From Glaciecola sp047637355 (GTDB taxonomy: Bacteria > Pseudomonadota > Gammaproteobacteria > Enterobacterales > Alteromonadaceae), in NCBI GenBank assembly GCA_047637355.1, contig JBLIKA010000002.1, positions 1 through 64,000 of the forward strand: DNA of 64,000 nt, read 5' to 3'. A program made the translations under genes and the position numbers. Numbering within the stretch: the stretch's first letter is position 1; each line of letters opens with the position of its first letter. Shown here piece after piece: positions 8,967 to 18,556 of this stretch. Under the pieces are notes generated by a model. The model searched no databases. It was given only the letters and a program-made list of their open reading frames with translations, and was not told where the DNA came from.

Positions 8967-10286
8967 ATGGCATTGTCCGATACGGAAAGCATACGTCTAT
9001 TTAGGAGTTCAGCTCCTTATATAAATGCACATCGCGGTAAGACCTTCGTAATAATGTTTGGAGGTGAAGCTATTGAAGATCCTAATTTTCCTAGGATAAT
9101 TCAAGATATAGCACTACTCAATAGCCTTGGTGTGCGGCTTATTCTTGTACATGGTGCTCGACCGCAAATTGATCAACGTCTTAAACTTCGTCATAAGAAA
9201 TCGAAGTTTAAGAACCGCATCAGGATCACCGACAAAGAAAGCTTAGAGTGTGTAAAGGACGCCGCAGGCTCCCTGCGCAGCCAAATTGAAGCTTTGCTTA
9301 CAATGGGTTTACCTAACTCACCTATGCATGGCTCGCAAATTAGAGTCTGCTCGGGCAACTTAGTGGTCGCTAGACCTTTAGGTGTGAAAGAGGGCGTCGA
9401 CTATGAAAATACCGGCTTGGTGCGTCGTATCGATGTGCAAGGTATAAACGATCACCTCTCGGATGGCTCAATTGTATTGTTGTCGCCAATGGGCTATTCA
9501 CCTACCGGCGAAATTTTTAATTTGTCGCATGAAGACGTCGCTACACAAGCTGCAATAGCGATGAAGGCGGACAAAATTATTACGCTCTCAGAGCGAGATG
9601 GTATTTTTGATAAGTCCGGAAAGTTACTGCGAACTACCGAATTAAATCTACTGAAGAAAGAGTTAGCCGCTGATAATATTGACGCTGAAAAAACCTGTTT
9701 AACAGCTATGATATCTTCTGTCGAAGCCGGAGTTACACGTGCGCATTGTGTTAATTATCATACCGATGGCTCGTTACTGAGAGAATTATTTACGCGAGAT
9801 GGTGCCGGCTCACTAGTATTACAAAATCACTATGAACAGCTTAGAACGGCGACAATAGACGACGTTGGCGGAATTTTAAAGCTAATAAAACCATTGGAAG
9901 AAAGTGGGGCTCTGGTAAAGCGCTCACGAGAGCGATTAGAAAATGAGATTGGCTTGTTTACTGTAATTGTTCGCGATGGAATGATTATAGCCTGTGCTGC
10001 TTTATATATGTACAGAAGCGACGCGTGTGGAGAGTTAGCCTGCGTTGCAACACATCACGATTATCGAGGGGGGAACAGAGGTGAGAGACTACTTGATGAA
10101 ATTCGTAAAAAAGCTATTTTGAGTGGTCTTGAGCGTATTTTTGTTCTAACAACAGTCACTGGTCATTGGTTTTTAGAGCAAGGCTTTGAAGAGAAAACAA
10201 TTGAAGCATTACCATCCTCTAAACAAGAGATGTATAACTTTACGCGCAATAGTAAAGTTTTCATGTTGTCGTTATTTATGAATTAA
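8967..10286 (+). CDS. argA: N-acetylglutamate synthase, classical two-domain type
   Basis: Acetyl-CoA-dependent acetylation of glutamate, the committing and normally arginine-inhibited step. The 439-residue protein has an amino-acid-kinase-like domain (about 25-280; FVIMFGGEAI, LILVHGARPQID, SERDGIF) and a C-terminal GNAT domain (about 295-435) with the acetyl-CoA loop HHDYRGGNRGERLL. Length and order match E. coli ArgA. It is the last gene of the arg operon, separated by 40 bp from argH, so it should share the ArgR-controlled promoter; a strong hairpin follows its stop. Confidence 0.94.
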   Translation: MALSDTESIRLFRSSAPYINAHRGKTFVIMFGGEAIEDPNFPRIIQDIALLNSLGVRLILVHGARPQIDQRLKLRHKKSKFKNRIRITDKESLECVKDAAGSLRSQIEALLTMGLPNSPMHGSQIRVCSGNLVVARPLGVKEGVDYENTGLVRRIDVQGINDHLSDGSIVLLSPMGYSPTGEIFNLSHEDVATQAAIAMKADKIITLSERDGIFDKSGKLLRTTELNLLKKELAADNIDAEKTCLTAMISSVEAGVTRAHCVNYHTDGSLLRELFTRDGAGSLVLQNHYEQLRTATIDDVGGILKLIKPLEESGALVKRSRERLENEIGLFTVIVRDGMIIACAALYMYRSDACGELACVATHHDYRGGNRGERLLDEIRKKAILSGLERIFVLTTVTGHWFLEQGFEEKTIEALPSSKQEMYNFTRNSKVFMLSLFMN

Positions 10287-10347
10287 CCCGTCATTAGGAA
10301 TCCCTCAAGATCTTAATCAGGTTTTACACTAAACGTAACTAAACCTG

Positions 10348-10379
10348 AACCTGTCGCACATAAATATGTGCGACAGGTT
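10348..10379 (+). terminator. Perfect long hairpin downstream of argA
   Basis: A 15-bp perfect stem, AACCTGTCGCACATA / TATGTGCGACAGGTT, with a 2-nt AA centre, 60 bp after the argA stop. It is followed by TGCCCTACCC rather than a T-run, so termination strength is doubtful; it could also protect the 3' end of the operon transcript or be a protein-binding palindrome. The position at the end of the six-gene operon favours a transcript-end role. Confidence 0.55.
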
Positions 10380-10663
10380 TGCCCTACCCTTTTGTGCATC
10401 AGTCAACCCGCCTAAAATAATGTTCAATAATTCATCAGAGAATTAAAGAATTAAACATAGTGGTCAAAAATACTAAAAAGTAGTAAATAATTGAATTTTT
10501 GTGTCAATATCGTATCTTAAGAATGAGGCACGCCTCCTAAAAAAATCTTAATATATTGAAATATAAAAGAAAAATAATATTGGCATTCGCATTGCTAAAT
10601 GTTAACTAGGCGTGTTGAGAGCAGCCTATACATATTACTCAATCAATATTAAGGAATCAAAAA
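10380..10663. other. AT-rich intergenic region before DUF3718-like gene
   Basis: No plausible gene. A weak sigma-70-like promoter is possible: TTGAAT at 10491-10496, 16-bp spacer, TATCTT at 10513-10518. Just after it is a short palindrome GAGGC-AC-GCCTC at 10525-10536 in the presumed 5' leader. An AAGGA ribosome site at about 10651 precedes the next gene. Confidence 0.4.
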
Positions 10664-10984
10664 ATGAAATTATTAACTAAAATTACGGCAATTAGCATTT
10701 TAACATTTAGTGCATTTGGTATTGCTAGAGCCGAATCAGTCGTAGTACCTACAGACAATTATATAACGTCTAAATTGTGCGCAGCAGCAGCGCAAGGTAA
10801 TAAAGCAAAATTAGCTAGAGAAATGAAAACAGCGCATCTATCTAAGGATTTTGTCACCGAAGAAGTTAAATGTAATGACCTCAGCTTTATTGCATTCGTT
10901 GAGCAATTTGGTACCGAAGTAGTTGAAATTAATGGTTACGTAACTAACGGTAAATATAGAAAAGAACCAAAATCGACAATTTAG
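10664..10984 (+). CDS. Small exported protein, DUF3718-like
   Basis: A 106-residue protein with a clear signal peptide (about 1-23, cleavage after ARA), then a mature part of about 83 residues with two cysteines: one in SKLCAAAAQG and one in EVKCNDLSF. The pattern LC-x-AA followed by V-x-CN and a phenylalanine-rich segment resembles the DUF3718 family of small periplasmic proteins in Alteromonadales; this is recalled, not searched. The two cysteines could form a disulfide in the periplasm. It is a single gene with its own ribosome site, ending in a terminator shared with malic enzyme. Function unknown. Confidence 0.6.
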   Translation: MKLLTKITAISILTFSAFGIARAESVVVPTDNYITSKLCAAAAQGNKAKLAREMKTAHLSKDFVTEEVKCNDLSFIAFVEQFGTEVVEINGYVTNGKYRKEPKSTI

Positions 10985-11027
10985 CTCATCATTAATGGAT
11001 GAAAAAAAAATAAGACTCATTTTAAAC

Positions 11028-11064
11028 AAAAATGCCTGTTTGCGATTAACACACAGGCATTTTA
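11028..11064. terminator. Bidirectional terminator between DUF3718-like gene and maeA
   Basis: Inverted repeat AAAATGCCTGT ... ACAGGCATTTTA flanked by A-rich sequence on the left and T-rich on the right, so it reads as a Rho-independent terminator on both strands. It lies between two convergent genes, 43 bp after one stop and 17 bp after the other. Confidence 0.85.
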
Positions 11065-11080
11065 TAAATGTAAAAATTAA

Positions 11081-12775
11081 TTAAATGCTTACACGCTTAT
11101 ATGTCCGATATTCAGGTTTCCAAAAATTACTTTCAATACGTTGCTCTAACATCTCATCCGGAATAGGTAATGCTAGTCCTTGTGCCATAGCTATTTTTGC
11201 TACTGCAAATGCGATTTTACGACTCAGATTCCCGATTTCTGTTAGAGGTGGCAACAATTCACCATTCGGATCATTGACCATCGGTGAAGCATCTGCAAGT
11301 GCATTGCTGGCTGCCATTAGCATTTCATCACTGATGAGGCGGGCTTTAGCAGCAATAACACCCAGACCTATGCCAGGGAATATATAACTGTTGTTGCACT
11401 GAGCAATTGGGTAAATCCTATCTTTGTACTCTACAGACTTGAACGGACTTCCTGTTGCAATTACTACGTTACCATCAGTCCATTCAATGACTTGCTCCGG
11501 TCTTGCTTCAACTTGACGAGACGGGTTACTTAATGGAAAAATAATAGGCTTTTCACTATTTTGTGCCATCGCCCTTATCACCTGTTCATTAAACAAACCA
11601 GGCTGACCTGAAACACCAATCAACACATCGGGTTTGGCGCAGTGGATGACATCTAATAAAGACGCATACTCTCCACTATAAGACCAATCTTCGAGAACTT
11701 CTCTGGGCTGCTGCAATACCTGCTGAAAATCTCGTAGTTCCTGCATCCCTTCTGTCAGCAAGCCAAAACGGTCAATCATAAACACATGTGTCCGTGCTTG
11801 TTTATCGCTCAAACCTTCAAATATCATTTGCTGAATAAGCATTTCAGCAATACCACAGCCTGCCGAACCAGAGCCAACAAAAGCGATATTCATCTCGGAT
11901 AACTTAGCACCACGAACTCGGCAAGCAGCTAAAATAGTACCCAAAGTCACTGCCGCAGTGCCTTGAATGTCATCGTTGAAGCAACATACTTCTTCACGAT
12001 ACTTTTGTAATAAAGGCATTGCATTTGGTTGTGCAAAATCTTCAAACTGAATCATGACCTCAGGCCAACGTCTTCGAGCAGCACAGATAAACATATCTAC
12101 AAACTCATAGTATTGCTCTTGATTTATTCTTTCATGTCGCGCGCCCATGTACATCGGATCATTAAGCAGTTTCGCGTTATTGGTCCCGACGTCTAACATT
12201 ACAGGTAACGTATATGCTGGACTAATGCCACCGCACGCGGTGTATAATGATAACTTACCAATTGGAATACCCATGCCTCCGATACCTTGATCGCCTAAGC
12301 CAAGTATACGCTCTCCATCAGTCACCACGATGACCTTCACTTTGCGCTTGGTAGCGTTGCGTAAAATATCATCCATTGAAAAACGTTCTGCATAACTGAT
12401 AAACAAACCACGCGAACTGCGATAGATATCAGAGAAACTCTCACATGCATCACCAACCGTAGGCGTATAAATAATAGGCATCATCTCTTCAATGTGCGCT
12501 TGTAGGAGTCGGTAAAATAGCGTTTCGTTATTGTCTTGAATTGCGCGCAAGTAGATATGCTTATTCAACGGATCCTCGAAGCCTTTGTATTGCTTGTAAG
12601 CCCTGCTGACTTGCTCTTCTATAGTTTCGTATCGAGGAGGTAGTAACCCAAGTAAATTGAAATTTTTACGTTCTTTTTCGGTAAATGCACTGCCTTTATT
12701 CAATAAAGGCGTTTCCAGTAAAGAAGGTCCTGAATGCGGAATATATAGGTGATTGTGCTGACTCTTGTCACTCAT
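11081..12775 (-). CDS. maeA: NAD-dependent malic enzyme
   Basis: Oxidative decarboxylation of malate to pyruvate. The 564 residues match E. coli MaeA (565). Visible features are the YTPTVGDAC segment with the catalytic tyrosine, GTNNAKLLNDPMYMG, the metal-binding CFNDDIQGTAAVT and the Rossmann motif VGSGSAGCGIAE. The large NAD-type length and absence of a phosphotransacetylase domain argue against MaeB. It stands alone between a bidirectional terminator and the upstream 156-bp gap from mrcA; it is in the same direction as mrcA but separated enough to have its own promoter. Confidence 0.95.
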   Translation of the reverse strand: MSDKSQHNHLYIPHSGPSLLETPLLNKGSAFTEKERKNFNLLGLLPPRYETIEEQVSRAYKQYKGFEDPLNKHIYLRAIQDNNETLFYRLLQAHIEEMMPIIYTPTVGDACESFSDIYRSSRGLFISYAERFSMDDILRNATKRKVKVIVVTDGERILGLGDQGIGGMGIPIGKLSLYTACGGISPAYTLPVMLDVGTNNAKLLNDPMYMGARHERINQEQYYEFVDMFICAARRRWPEVMIQFEDFAQPNAMPLLQKYREEVCCFNDDIQGTAAVTLGTILAACRVRGAKLSEMNIAFVGSGSAGCGIAEMLIQQMIFEGLSDKQARTHVFMIDRFGLLTEGMQELRDFQQVLQQPREVLEDWSYSGEYASLLDVIHCAKPDVLIGVSGQPGLFNEQVIRAMAQNSEKPIIFPLSNPSRQVEARPEQVIEWTDGNVVIATGSPFKSVEYKDRIYPIAQCNNSYIFPGIGLGVIAAKARLISDEMLMAASNALADASPMVNDPNGELLPPLTEIGNLSRKIAFAVAKIAMAQGLALPIPDEMLEQRIESNFWKPEYRTYKRVSI

Positions 12776-12931
12776 TCGTAAATTCTCTTTTCTGTCTGAT
12801 GTATCAGTGATTAATTGTTGTACTATTTACTACTCTGGGCTTCTTAATCTTCACCAATAAATAATATTAATAAAGAGTCAGACGCCTCAGTAGAGCATAT
12901 TATTCAGAAAAACCGCTACAAACCAAAGTGA

Positions 12932-15607
12932 CTAAAATATATCGTCAATTTCGGGTGGTTTAGGTTTATCTTCATCTATTGGTAATGATAACTCATCATC
13001 TACTACATAAGTGGTTGGTTCAGTTCCAACTTTGAAATATTCGAACATTGCAGTAGAATCTGTTCGCCGCGTTAATTTGCCTGTTTTGCTGTCAATTCTA
13101 ACTCGAACAATACCTTCTGGTATTTTTTTTTGCACTTCAGACTGGTCTTTAAGCACAACGTCCATAAATCGAATCCAGGCCGGTTGAGCCCCTTTGGCAC
13201 CGTCTTCAACACCAATTACCGCGTTACCAATCCAATTAAATTTGTCTGGATTTTTGTTTACTAGATTTTGGTTTCGTGAAACTCGACCTAATTGACGAGA
13301 TGCATCATCAAATCCGACCCACGCTGTTGCGACTAAGTTGCCAGCGAAGCCACTAAACCAAGTATCTTTTGAATCATTTGTCGTCCCTGTTTTACCGCCA
13401 ATATCATCACGTTGCAGCAAGTTTTTTGCACGCCATCCAGTGCCTAACCAATAGGTTTTATTATTCCAATTACCGTTCGCTTTAACAGCTGTGCGCATCA
13501 TTTCCGTGACCAAAAATGCGGTTTGCGGACTGATAACTCGCTCTGCAGATTGTTTGAAGTTATTTTTCTGACTGCCCTTTACTGCTACTTGACTAAACTC
13601 TGCAGCTAACATGGCTTCAATATCAGCCTCGTCGACGGACTGCTTTTGTTGTTGAGCTTCAACATTGCATGGATTGCATGCATAAACAGGTTCCGCTTGC
13701 CATATTAACTCACCGAGATCATTCTCGATTCGTTCTATAAAGAAGGGACGTACAGCAAAACCACCATTGGCCAGCACTGCAATCCCGGACACAACCTCTA
13801 AAGGCGTATGCGAACCTGAGCCTAAGGACAGAGTTTCATCCCGAGGTATGTCGTCTTTTTCAAATCCAAAGCGCGAAATATAATCCACCGTATTATCTAA
13901 ACCAACACCGCGCAGCAAACGCACCGACACAACGTTTTTTGACATGCCCATCGCAACACGCAAGCGTATTGGCCCTTCATAAACTGCAGGTGAGTTTTGC
14001 GGTCGCCATGCGACACCAGAAGAGCTATCCCACTGATTAATAGGCGCATCGTTGATAATGCTGGCTAGCGTGTAGCCACTTGCAATAGCACCAGCATAGA
14101 CAAAGGGCTTTATGTTTGAGCCTACTTGACGTTTTGCTTGCGTCGCTCGGTTGAATTGGCTTTTATAAAAGCTGTAACCACCTACCACAGCCTTCACAGC
14201 TCCGTTATTTGGGTCGAGTGCAACCAAAGCTCCAGCTGCGTCAGGAAGTTGCCCAAGTTGCCAAACATCATCTTGAGGTCGTTTTCGGATATATATCAAC
14301 ATACCTTCTTGAAGAATCTCAGCCGCAAATTCTGGATCGTCACCTTGTGTCTGATCATCTATGTAAGGTCTTGCCCAGTCGAGACCATCCCAGACTAATG
14401 TGAGCATTCGACCATCAGCCATAATAACGTCTGCCGTTTTGTCTCGCACCGTCATAACCACAGCTGGCCGCAATGGATCTATCTCATCAACACTATGCAG
14501 ATATGCGGTCACTTTCTCAATAGACCAAGCATTTTTATTGATAAGGGTCGCTATTTCTTCTTGTATGACATGAGCTTCTTCTAAACTATCAACCTTCAGC
14601 TCGGGTTTAACACCTGTGCGCACAAGAGGCTCCCAAAGTTGCTCCAAAGCTCCCCTAAAGCCGTGCCTTTCATCATAATCGTGTAAGTTTTGTATCACGG
14701 CTTCTTGTGCGGCTTTTTGCATATCATAAGTTGCTGTTGCATAGACATTAAAGCCACTGGTTTCTGCAATTTCCTTACCGTAGATGTCAACCATTTCGTT
14801 ATAAATAAGATCAGCTAAATAAGGTGCATCAAGCGCGAGTTCTGCACCGTGTTTTTTAGCTGTTATCGGCGCTTGCGATGCTTCATCGAATTGTTGTCGA
14901 TTAATATAACCCTCATCTAACATGCGCAAAAGAACGATACGCCGGCGCTCTTTTGAGCGTTCAGGTCTGCTTATTGGGTTAAGTGTCGATGGTGCTTGTG
15001 GCAATCCAGCCAGAGTAGCAAGCTGAGCCAGATTCAATTCATTTAAATTTTTTCCGTAATACACTTGGGCTGCTGCACCAAACCCAAAAGCCCGATGCCC
15101 TAACTCAACTTTGTTAAGATATAGTTCAAGAATTTCGTCTTTGCTTAATTCCTGTTCCATGTGTAATGCAATAAACAATTCCCTAATTTTACGACTAAAT
15201 TTCTTTTCTCTGGACAAAAAGAAACCACGCGCCATTTGCATGGTTAATGTACTAGCTCCCTGCCCTCTTTCTCCAGTTGTAATCAAATTTAAGAAGGCAC
15301 GACCGACACCAATAGGATCGACACCAATATGACTGTAGAAACGGCTATCCTCTGTTGCGATTAAAGCCTGTACCAAGGTCTCGGGGACTTCATCAAGAGA
15401 AACGGGTATCCTTCTTTTAACCCCATATTGAGATATTAATTTGCCGTCTTGGGTAAATATACGCATAGGAGTTTGCAGTTTAACCTCTCTCAAGATTTCT
15501 ACACTCGGCAGCCCTGGTTTGAGATAAAAATACATACCTATGATGCTAATGACCGCTAGGAAAAAACCTAATATGGTCAGTAACATGAGCTTCTTTATTA
15601 ACTTCAC
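12932..15607 (-). CDS. mrcA: Penicillin-binding protein 1A
   Basis: Bifunctional peptidoglycan synthase anchored in the inner membrane; 891 residues. Order: cytoplasmic start and one membrane helix (about 8-28), GT51 glycosyltransferase with ATEDSRFYSHIGVD (catalytic Glu) and KDEILELYLNKV, an OB-like insert typical of PBP1A, then a transpeptidase with the active serine in VGSNIKPF, the GMSKNVV motif and GGKTGTTND. The insertion between domains and total length separate it from PBP1B. Divergent from pilM, the usual arrangement in gammaproteobacteria, with 138 bp between the starts. Confidence 0.95.
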   Translation of the reverse strand: MKLIKKLMLLTILGFFLAVISIIGMYFYLKPGLPSVEILREVKLQTPMRIFTQDGKLISQYGVKRRIPVSLDEVPETLVQALIATEDSRFYSHIGVDPIGVGRAFLNLITTGERGQGASTLTMQMARGFFLSREKKFSRKIRELFIALHMEQELSKDEILELYLNKVELGHRAFGFGAAAQVYYGKNLNELNLAQLATLAGLPQAPSTLNPISRPERSKERRRIVLLRMLDEGYINRQQFDEASQAPITAKKHGAELALDAPYLADLIYNEMVDIYGKEIAETSGFNVYATATYDMQKAAQEAVIQNLHDYDERHGFRGALEQLWEPLVRTGVKPELKVDSLEEAHVIQEEIATLINKNAWSIEKVTAYLHSVDEIDPLRPAVVMTVRDKTADVIMADGRMLTLVWDGLDWARPYIDDQTQGDDPEFAAEILQEGMLIYIRKRPQDDVWQLGQLPDAAGALVALDPNNGAVKAVVGGYSFYKSQFNRATQAKRQVGSNIKPFVYAGAIASGYTLASIINDAPINQWDSSSGVAWRPQNSPAVYEGPIRLRVAMGMSKNVVSVRLLRGVGLDNTVDYISRFGFEKDDIPRDETLSLGSGSHTPLEVVSGIAVLANGGFAVRPFFIERIENDLGELIWQAEPVYACNPCNVEAQQQKQSVDEADIEAMLAAEFSQVAVKGSQKNNFKQSAERVISPQTAFLVTEMMRTAVKANGNWNNKTYWLGTGWRAKNLLQRDDIGGKTGTTNDSKDTWFSGFAGNLVATAWVGFDDASRQLGRVSRNQNLVNKNPDKFNWIGNAVIGVEDGAKGAQPAWIRFMDVVLKDQSEVQKKIPEGIVRVRIDSKTGKLTRRTDSTAMFEYFKVGTEPTTYVVDDELSLPIDEDKPKPPEIDDIF

Positions 15608-15696
15608 TGTGCTGTTTTCACTTTTAATTGTTGGGATTAAATACTCAATTTTTATACTTAGGTGTCGTTAACAGAACCATACAGTTTAAAAAAATC

Positions 15697-15720
15697 AGTA
15701 TCATTTATACCTATGATACT
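15697..15720. promoter_or_regulatory. Inverted repeat in the mrcA/pilM divergent promoter region
   Basis: AGTATCAT - 8 nt - ATGATACT is a perfect 8-bp inverted repeat, 26 bp before the pilM start. The geometry (24 bp in total) fits a dimeric regulator site or a leader hairpin of pilM. No known motif is recognised. Confidence 0.4.
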
Positions 15721-15745
15721 AGAACTATGACAGAGCTACTATTGA

Positions 15746-16810
15746 ATGAAATCGCTTTTTAAGAAAAAAGCCCAAAGTATAATCGGGTTAGACATAGGAA
15801 CCAAGTACGTAAAGGCAGTATGCCTAGATGTTAGCGGTTCTGTAGCTAAAGTAAATGCTTTCGCTTGCGAGCCTATCATTGGTGCCGCATTTAATGAGCG
15901 TGAAATAAAAGACTTTGACGCTGTCAGCAAAGCATTAGCGAAAATTAAGCACAACTTGAAGACCAAAAATAAGAATGTTGCGATAGCTGTTGCAGGCTCA
16001 TCCGTCTTGAGTAAAGTGGTGTTCATGGAGCCGAATCAAACTGACTTTGAATTAGAAAGCCAGATTGAAATAGAAGCTGATAGCTTAATACCCTATCCGT
16101 TAGAAGAAGTTTATTTGGATTTTGAAGAATTGGGTGAAAGCAAAACACACGGCGGAAAAGTAGAAGTTTTACTAAGCGCTGCGCATAAAGACATGATTGA
16201 TAGCCGCATTACATTAGTAAGAGAAGCGCCTTTCGACCCAGTAATCATGGACATCGAAGGATACGCATTAGGCAATGCCCTTATCCACTTTGCAACTCAC
16301 AGAAAAGATTGCCCCACTTGCTGCATTAACGTAGGCGCGAGTTTACTGCAAGTGTGCTTCGTGGAAGATGGCGAAGTTATTTATAGTAAAGAACACAACT
16401 TCGGTATGAATAAATTCATACAAGATTTAGCGGTTATTCACTCGTTAGACATTCAAGAGGTAGAGAATCAAATAGCTGACGGTTCAGCACCCGAGTCATG
16501 GTTTAAAGACACGTTGCCAATGTTTTTATCTGCATTGCAACAACAAATACAACGTGCTTTGCAAATGTACGCATCTACAACGCACAAACAACAGCCTGAA
16601 AAAATATTAATTTCTGGTGGTGCCGGTTCACTGCCGACGTTAGTAGAGGAGTTATCAAAAGACCTAGGCATTAAAGTTGAAGCTTTTAATCCGTTTTCAA
16701 ATTTAATCATCGGTGAAAACGTTGATGTTGAAAGGTTGAACAAGTTTGCTGCGCAACTGGCAATTGCAGTGGGCTTAGCAAGTAGGAGTTATTCGCAATG
16801 GCACATGTAA
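15746..16810 (+). CDS. pilM: Type IV pilus inner-membrane accessory protein PilM
   Basis: Actin-like cytoplasmic protein that binds the N-terminus of PilN and links the pilus motor to the alignment complex. The 354-residue FtsA/PilM fold starts with LFKKKAQSIIGLDIGTKYVK (phosphate-1 loop) and has the late nucleotide-site motif ILISGGAGSLPTL. First gene of pilMNOPQ, overlapping pilN by 13 bp. Divergent from mrcA. Operon order and sequence leave little doubt. Confidence 0.95.
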   Translation: MKSLFKKKAQSIIGLDIGTKYVKAVCLDVSGSVAKVNAFACEPIIGAAFNEREIKDFDAVSKALAKIKHNLKTKNKNVAIAVAGSSVLSKVVFMEPNQTDFELESQIEIEADSLIPYPLEEVYLDFEELGESKTHGGKVEVLLSAAHKDMIDSRITLVREAPFDPVIMDIEGYALGNALIHFATHRKDCPTCCINVGASLLQVCFVEDGEVIYSKEHNFGMNKFIQDLAVIHSLDIQEVENQIADGSAPESWFKDTLPMFLSALQQQIQRALQMYASTTHKQQPEKILISGGAGSLPTLVEELSKDLGIKVEAFNPFSNLIIGENVDVERLNKFAAQLAIAVGLASRSYSQWHM

Positions 16811-17385
16811 ACTTATTACCGTGGCGCGAATCTCAGCGTCAGCGTCATAAAAAACAGTATATTACTTCATTGGTTATTATTTCAATTGCTGTACTCGCCG
16901 TATTTTGGCTATTAGGCGAGGTCATTGATCAACAAATTCGCAATCAGAATTCACGAAATAATTATCTTGAACAGCAAATTGGTGTTATCGACACACAAAT
17001 TGAGCGCATTAAAGACATTCGTAGCTCAAAGGCAGAAATAGCTCAACGCATGGCGCTTATTGAGCAACTGCAAGTAAGCAAAAATGTATCACCCATTGTA
17101 TTTGACGAATTAGCACGGATTGTTCCAGCAGGTGTTTCATTTGAGAAAATGTCTCGTAGCGGCAACTTGATAGAGATTGTGGGAATCAGCGAATCGAACA
17201 ACCGTCTGTCTGCATTCATGCGAAACCTTGAGCAGTCAGATGTATTTACTAGTGGTGAATTATCTTCGATCACTGCTGACGTTAGTACCTCCAATGCAGT
17301 GAGCGACTTTAAATTAACGTTCTCTATTACGTCGAAAGTTGCACCAGTTCAAAATACAGAAATGCTTAAAGAGGGGAGTCAATAA
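16798..17385 (+). CDS. pilN: Type IV pilus assembly protein PilN
   Basis: Bitopic inner-membrane protein of 195 residues: short cytoplasmic tail with the conserved NLLPWRE motif (residues 4-10) that docks into PilM, one membrane helix (about 22-42), a coiled-coil region, and a ferredoxin-like periplasmic domain. It forms heterodimers with PilO. The gene overlaps pilM by 13 bp and shares TAATG with pilO. Confidence 0.95.
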   Translation: MAHVNLLPWRESQRQRHKKQYITSLVIISIAVLAVFWLLGEVIDQQIRNQNSRNNYLEQQIGVIDTQIERIKDIRSSKAEIAQRMALIEQLQVSKNVSPIVFDELARIVPAGVSFEKMSRSGNLIEIVGISESNNRLSAFMRNLEQSDVFTSGELSSITADVSTSNAVSDFKLTFSITSKVAPVQNTEMLKEGSQ

Positions 17386-18002
17386 TGGCTTTTGATTTTT
17401 CTAAACTAAAGGAAATAAACGATCTTGATTTCGAACAAGTAGCGATTTGGCCAAAGGAAATCAAAACCGTTGTCGCTATATTTTGTGTGGCTGTAGTCGG
17501 TGCTGTTTGCTATTACGCTATTATCAGCAGCAAGTTGCCATTGCTGGACAGTTCGAAAAGCAAAGAAATTTCACTTAGGTCGACATTTGAATCGAAGTAT
17601 AGGATGGCTGTAAATCTGCAAGCTTATGAAAAACAGCTAGTAAGAATGCAAAGTGATTTTTCATCGATGCTCAAAACGTTGCCAACCAGCAATGAAACAC
17701 CAGGATTGTTGGACGACATTACTTATGTGGGAACCGATGCTGGTCTGTCATTTAAGGTACTTAATTGGCAACAAGAAAAACCGAAAGAATTTTATACCGA
17801 GTTACCTATTCAACTAGAAGTTGCGGGAACTTACCACGAATTTGGCTTATTTACGTCGAACATCGCCAATCTTCCTAGAATTGTAACATTGCACGACTTT
17901 GATATCACAAACAACAAAGGTACTCTTAGTTTAAAGATGCAAGCAAAAACTTATCGTGCTGCGATAACTCAAGCCGATATGATTAATAAGGGGCAAGAGT
18001 AA
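17385..18002 (+). CDS. pilO: Type IV pilus assembly protein PilO
   Basis: A 205-residue bitopic protein: cytoplasmic N-terminus, one membrane helix (about 29-49), coiled coil and periplasmic domain; partner of PilN and PilP. The conserved LPTSNETPGLLDDI and later LPRIVTLHDFDI segments are typical. Its start overlaps the pilN stop by one base and its stop overlaps the pilP start by one base, implying tightly coupled synthesis of the alignment complex in fixed ratio. Confidence 0.94.
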   Translation: MAFDFSKLKEINDLDFEQVAIWPKEIKTVVAIFCVAVVGAVCYYAIISSKLPLLDSSKSKEISLRSTFESKYRMAVNLQAYEKQLVRMQSDFSSMLKTLPTSNETPGLLDDITYVGTDAGLSFKVLNWQQEKPKEFYTELPIQLEVAGTYHEFGLFTSNIANLPRIVTLHDFDITNNKGTLSLKMQAKTYRAAITQADMINKGQE

Positions 18003-18556
18003 TGACAAGAATATTAAGAAATTATCTTGTGCTTGCGACCTGCGTTGGCTTATCAGCTTGCAGCGCGCAAATTGATGATCTAATTGCCTACACCGATAAC
18101 GTTAAAGCAAGCACGAATATCAGCATTGAAGATTATCCTGAGTTCAAGCAGTTGCAGCCAGTCAATTATACAGCTAGCAATATGCGCAGCCCATTTCAAA
18201 GGTTGCAACAAGGAAATGAAGTAACAAAAAACGTGACTGTTCAAACGGCTAACTGTAGTCAACCAAACCGACAGCGCGCAAAAGACAAATTGGAATCATA
18301 TGGTATCGATGCATTGCAGATGGCAGGCGTATTTAGCACTGGCGGACACAAGTGGGTTCTTATTAAAGCCAATGATGGCAGTTTACACAAGGCGAAACGA
18401 GGCCAGTACATTGGCCTATTTTTCGGTAAAATTATTAACATAACGGATAAAGAAGTGGTTATTGAAGAAATGATACCTGACGGTGCTGGTTGCTGGAAAA
18501 CCAAAACTGCCACATTAACCATGTCATCAGTAGCTGGAGAAAATGATAATGTCTGA
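18002..18556 (+). CDS. pilP: Type IV pilus lipoprotein PilP
   Basis: A 184-residue inner-membrane lipoprotein joining PilN/PilO to the secretin. The signal peptide ends in a lipobox GLSAC (Cys at about residue 20). A disordered linker with the SPFQ-type segment (MRSPFQRL) precedes a beta-sandwich domain (about 95-175) containing GVFSTGGHKWVLIKA and VEEMIPDG. It overlaps pilO by one base and pilQ by up to 14 bp. Confidence 0.94.
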   Translation: MTRILRNYLVLATCVGLSACSAQIDDLIAYTDNVKASTNISIEDYPEFKQLQPVNYTASNMRSPFQRLQQGNEVTKNVTVQTANCSQPNRQRAKDKLESYGIDALQMAGVFSTGGHKWVLIKANDGSLHKAKRGQYIGLFFGKIINITDKEVVIEEMIPDGAGCWKTKTATLTMSSVAGENDNV

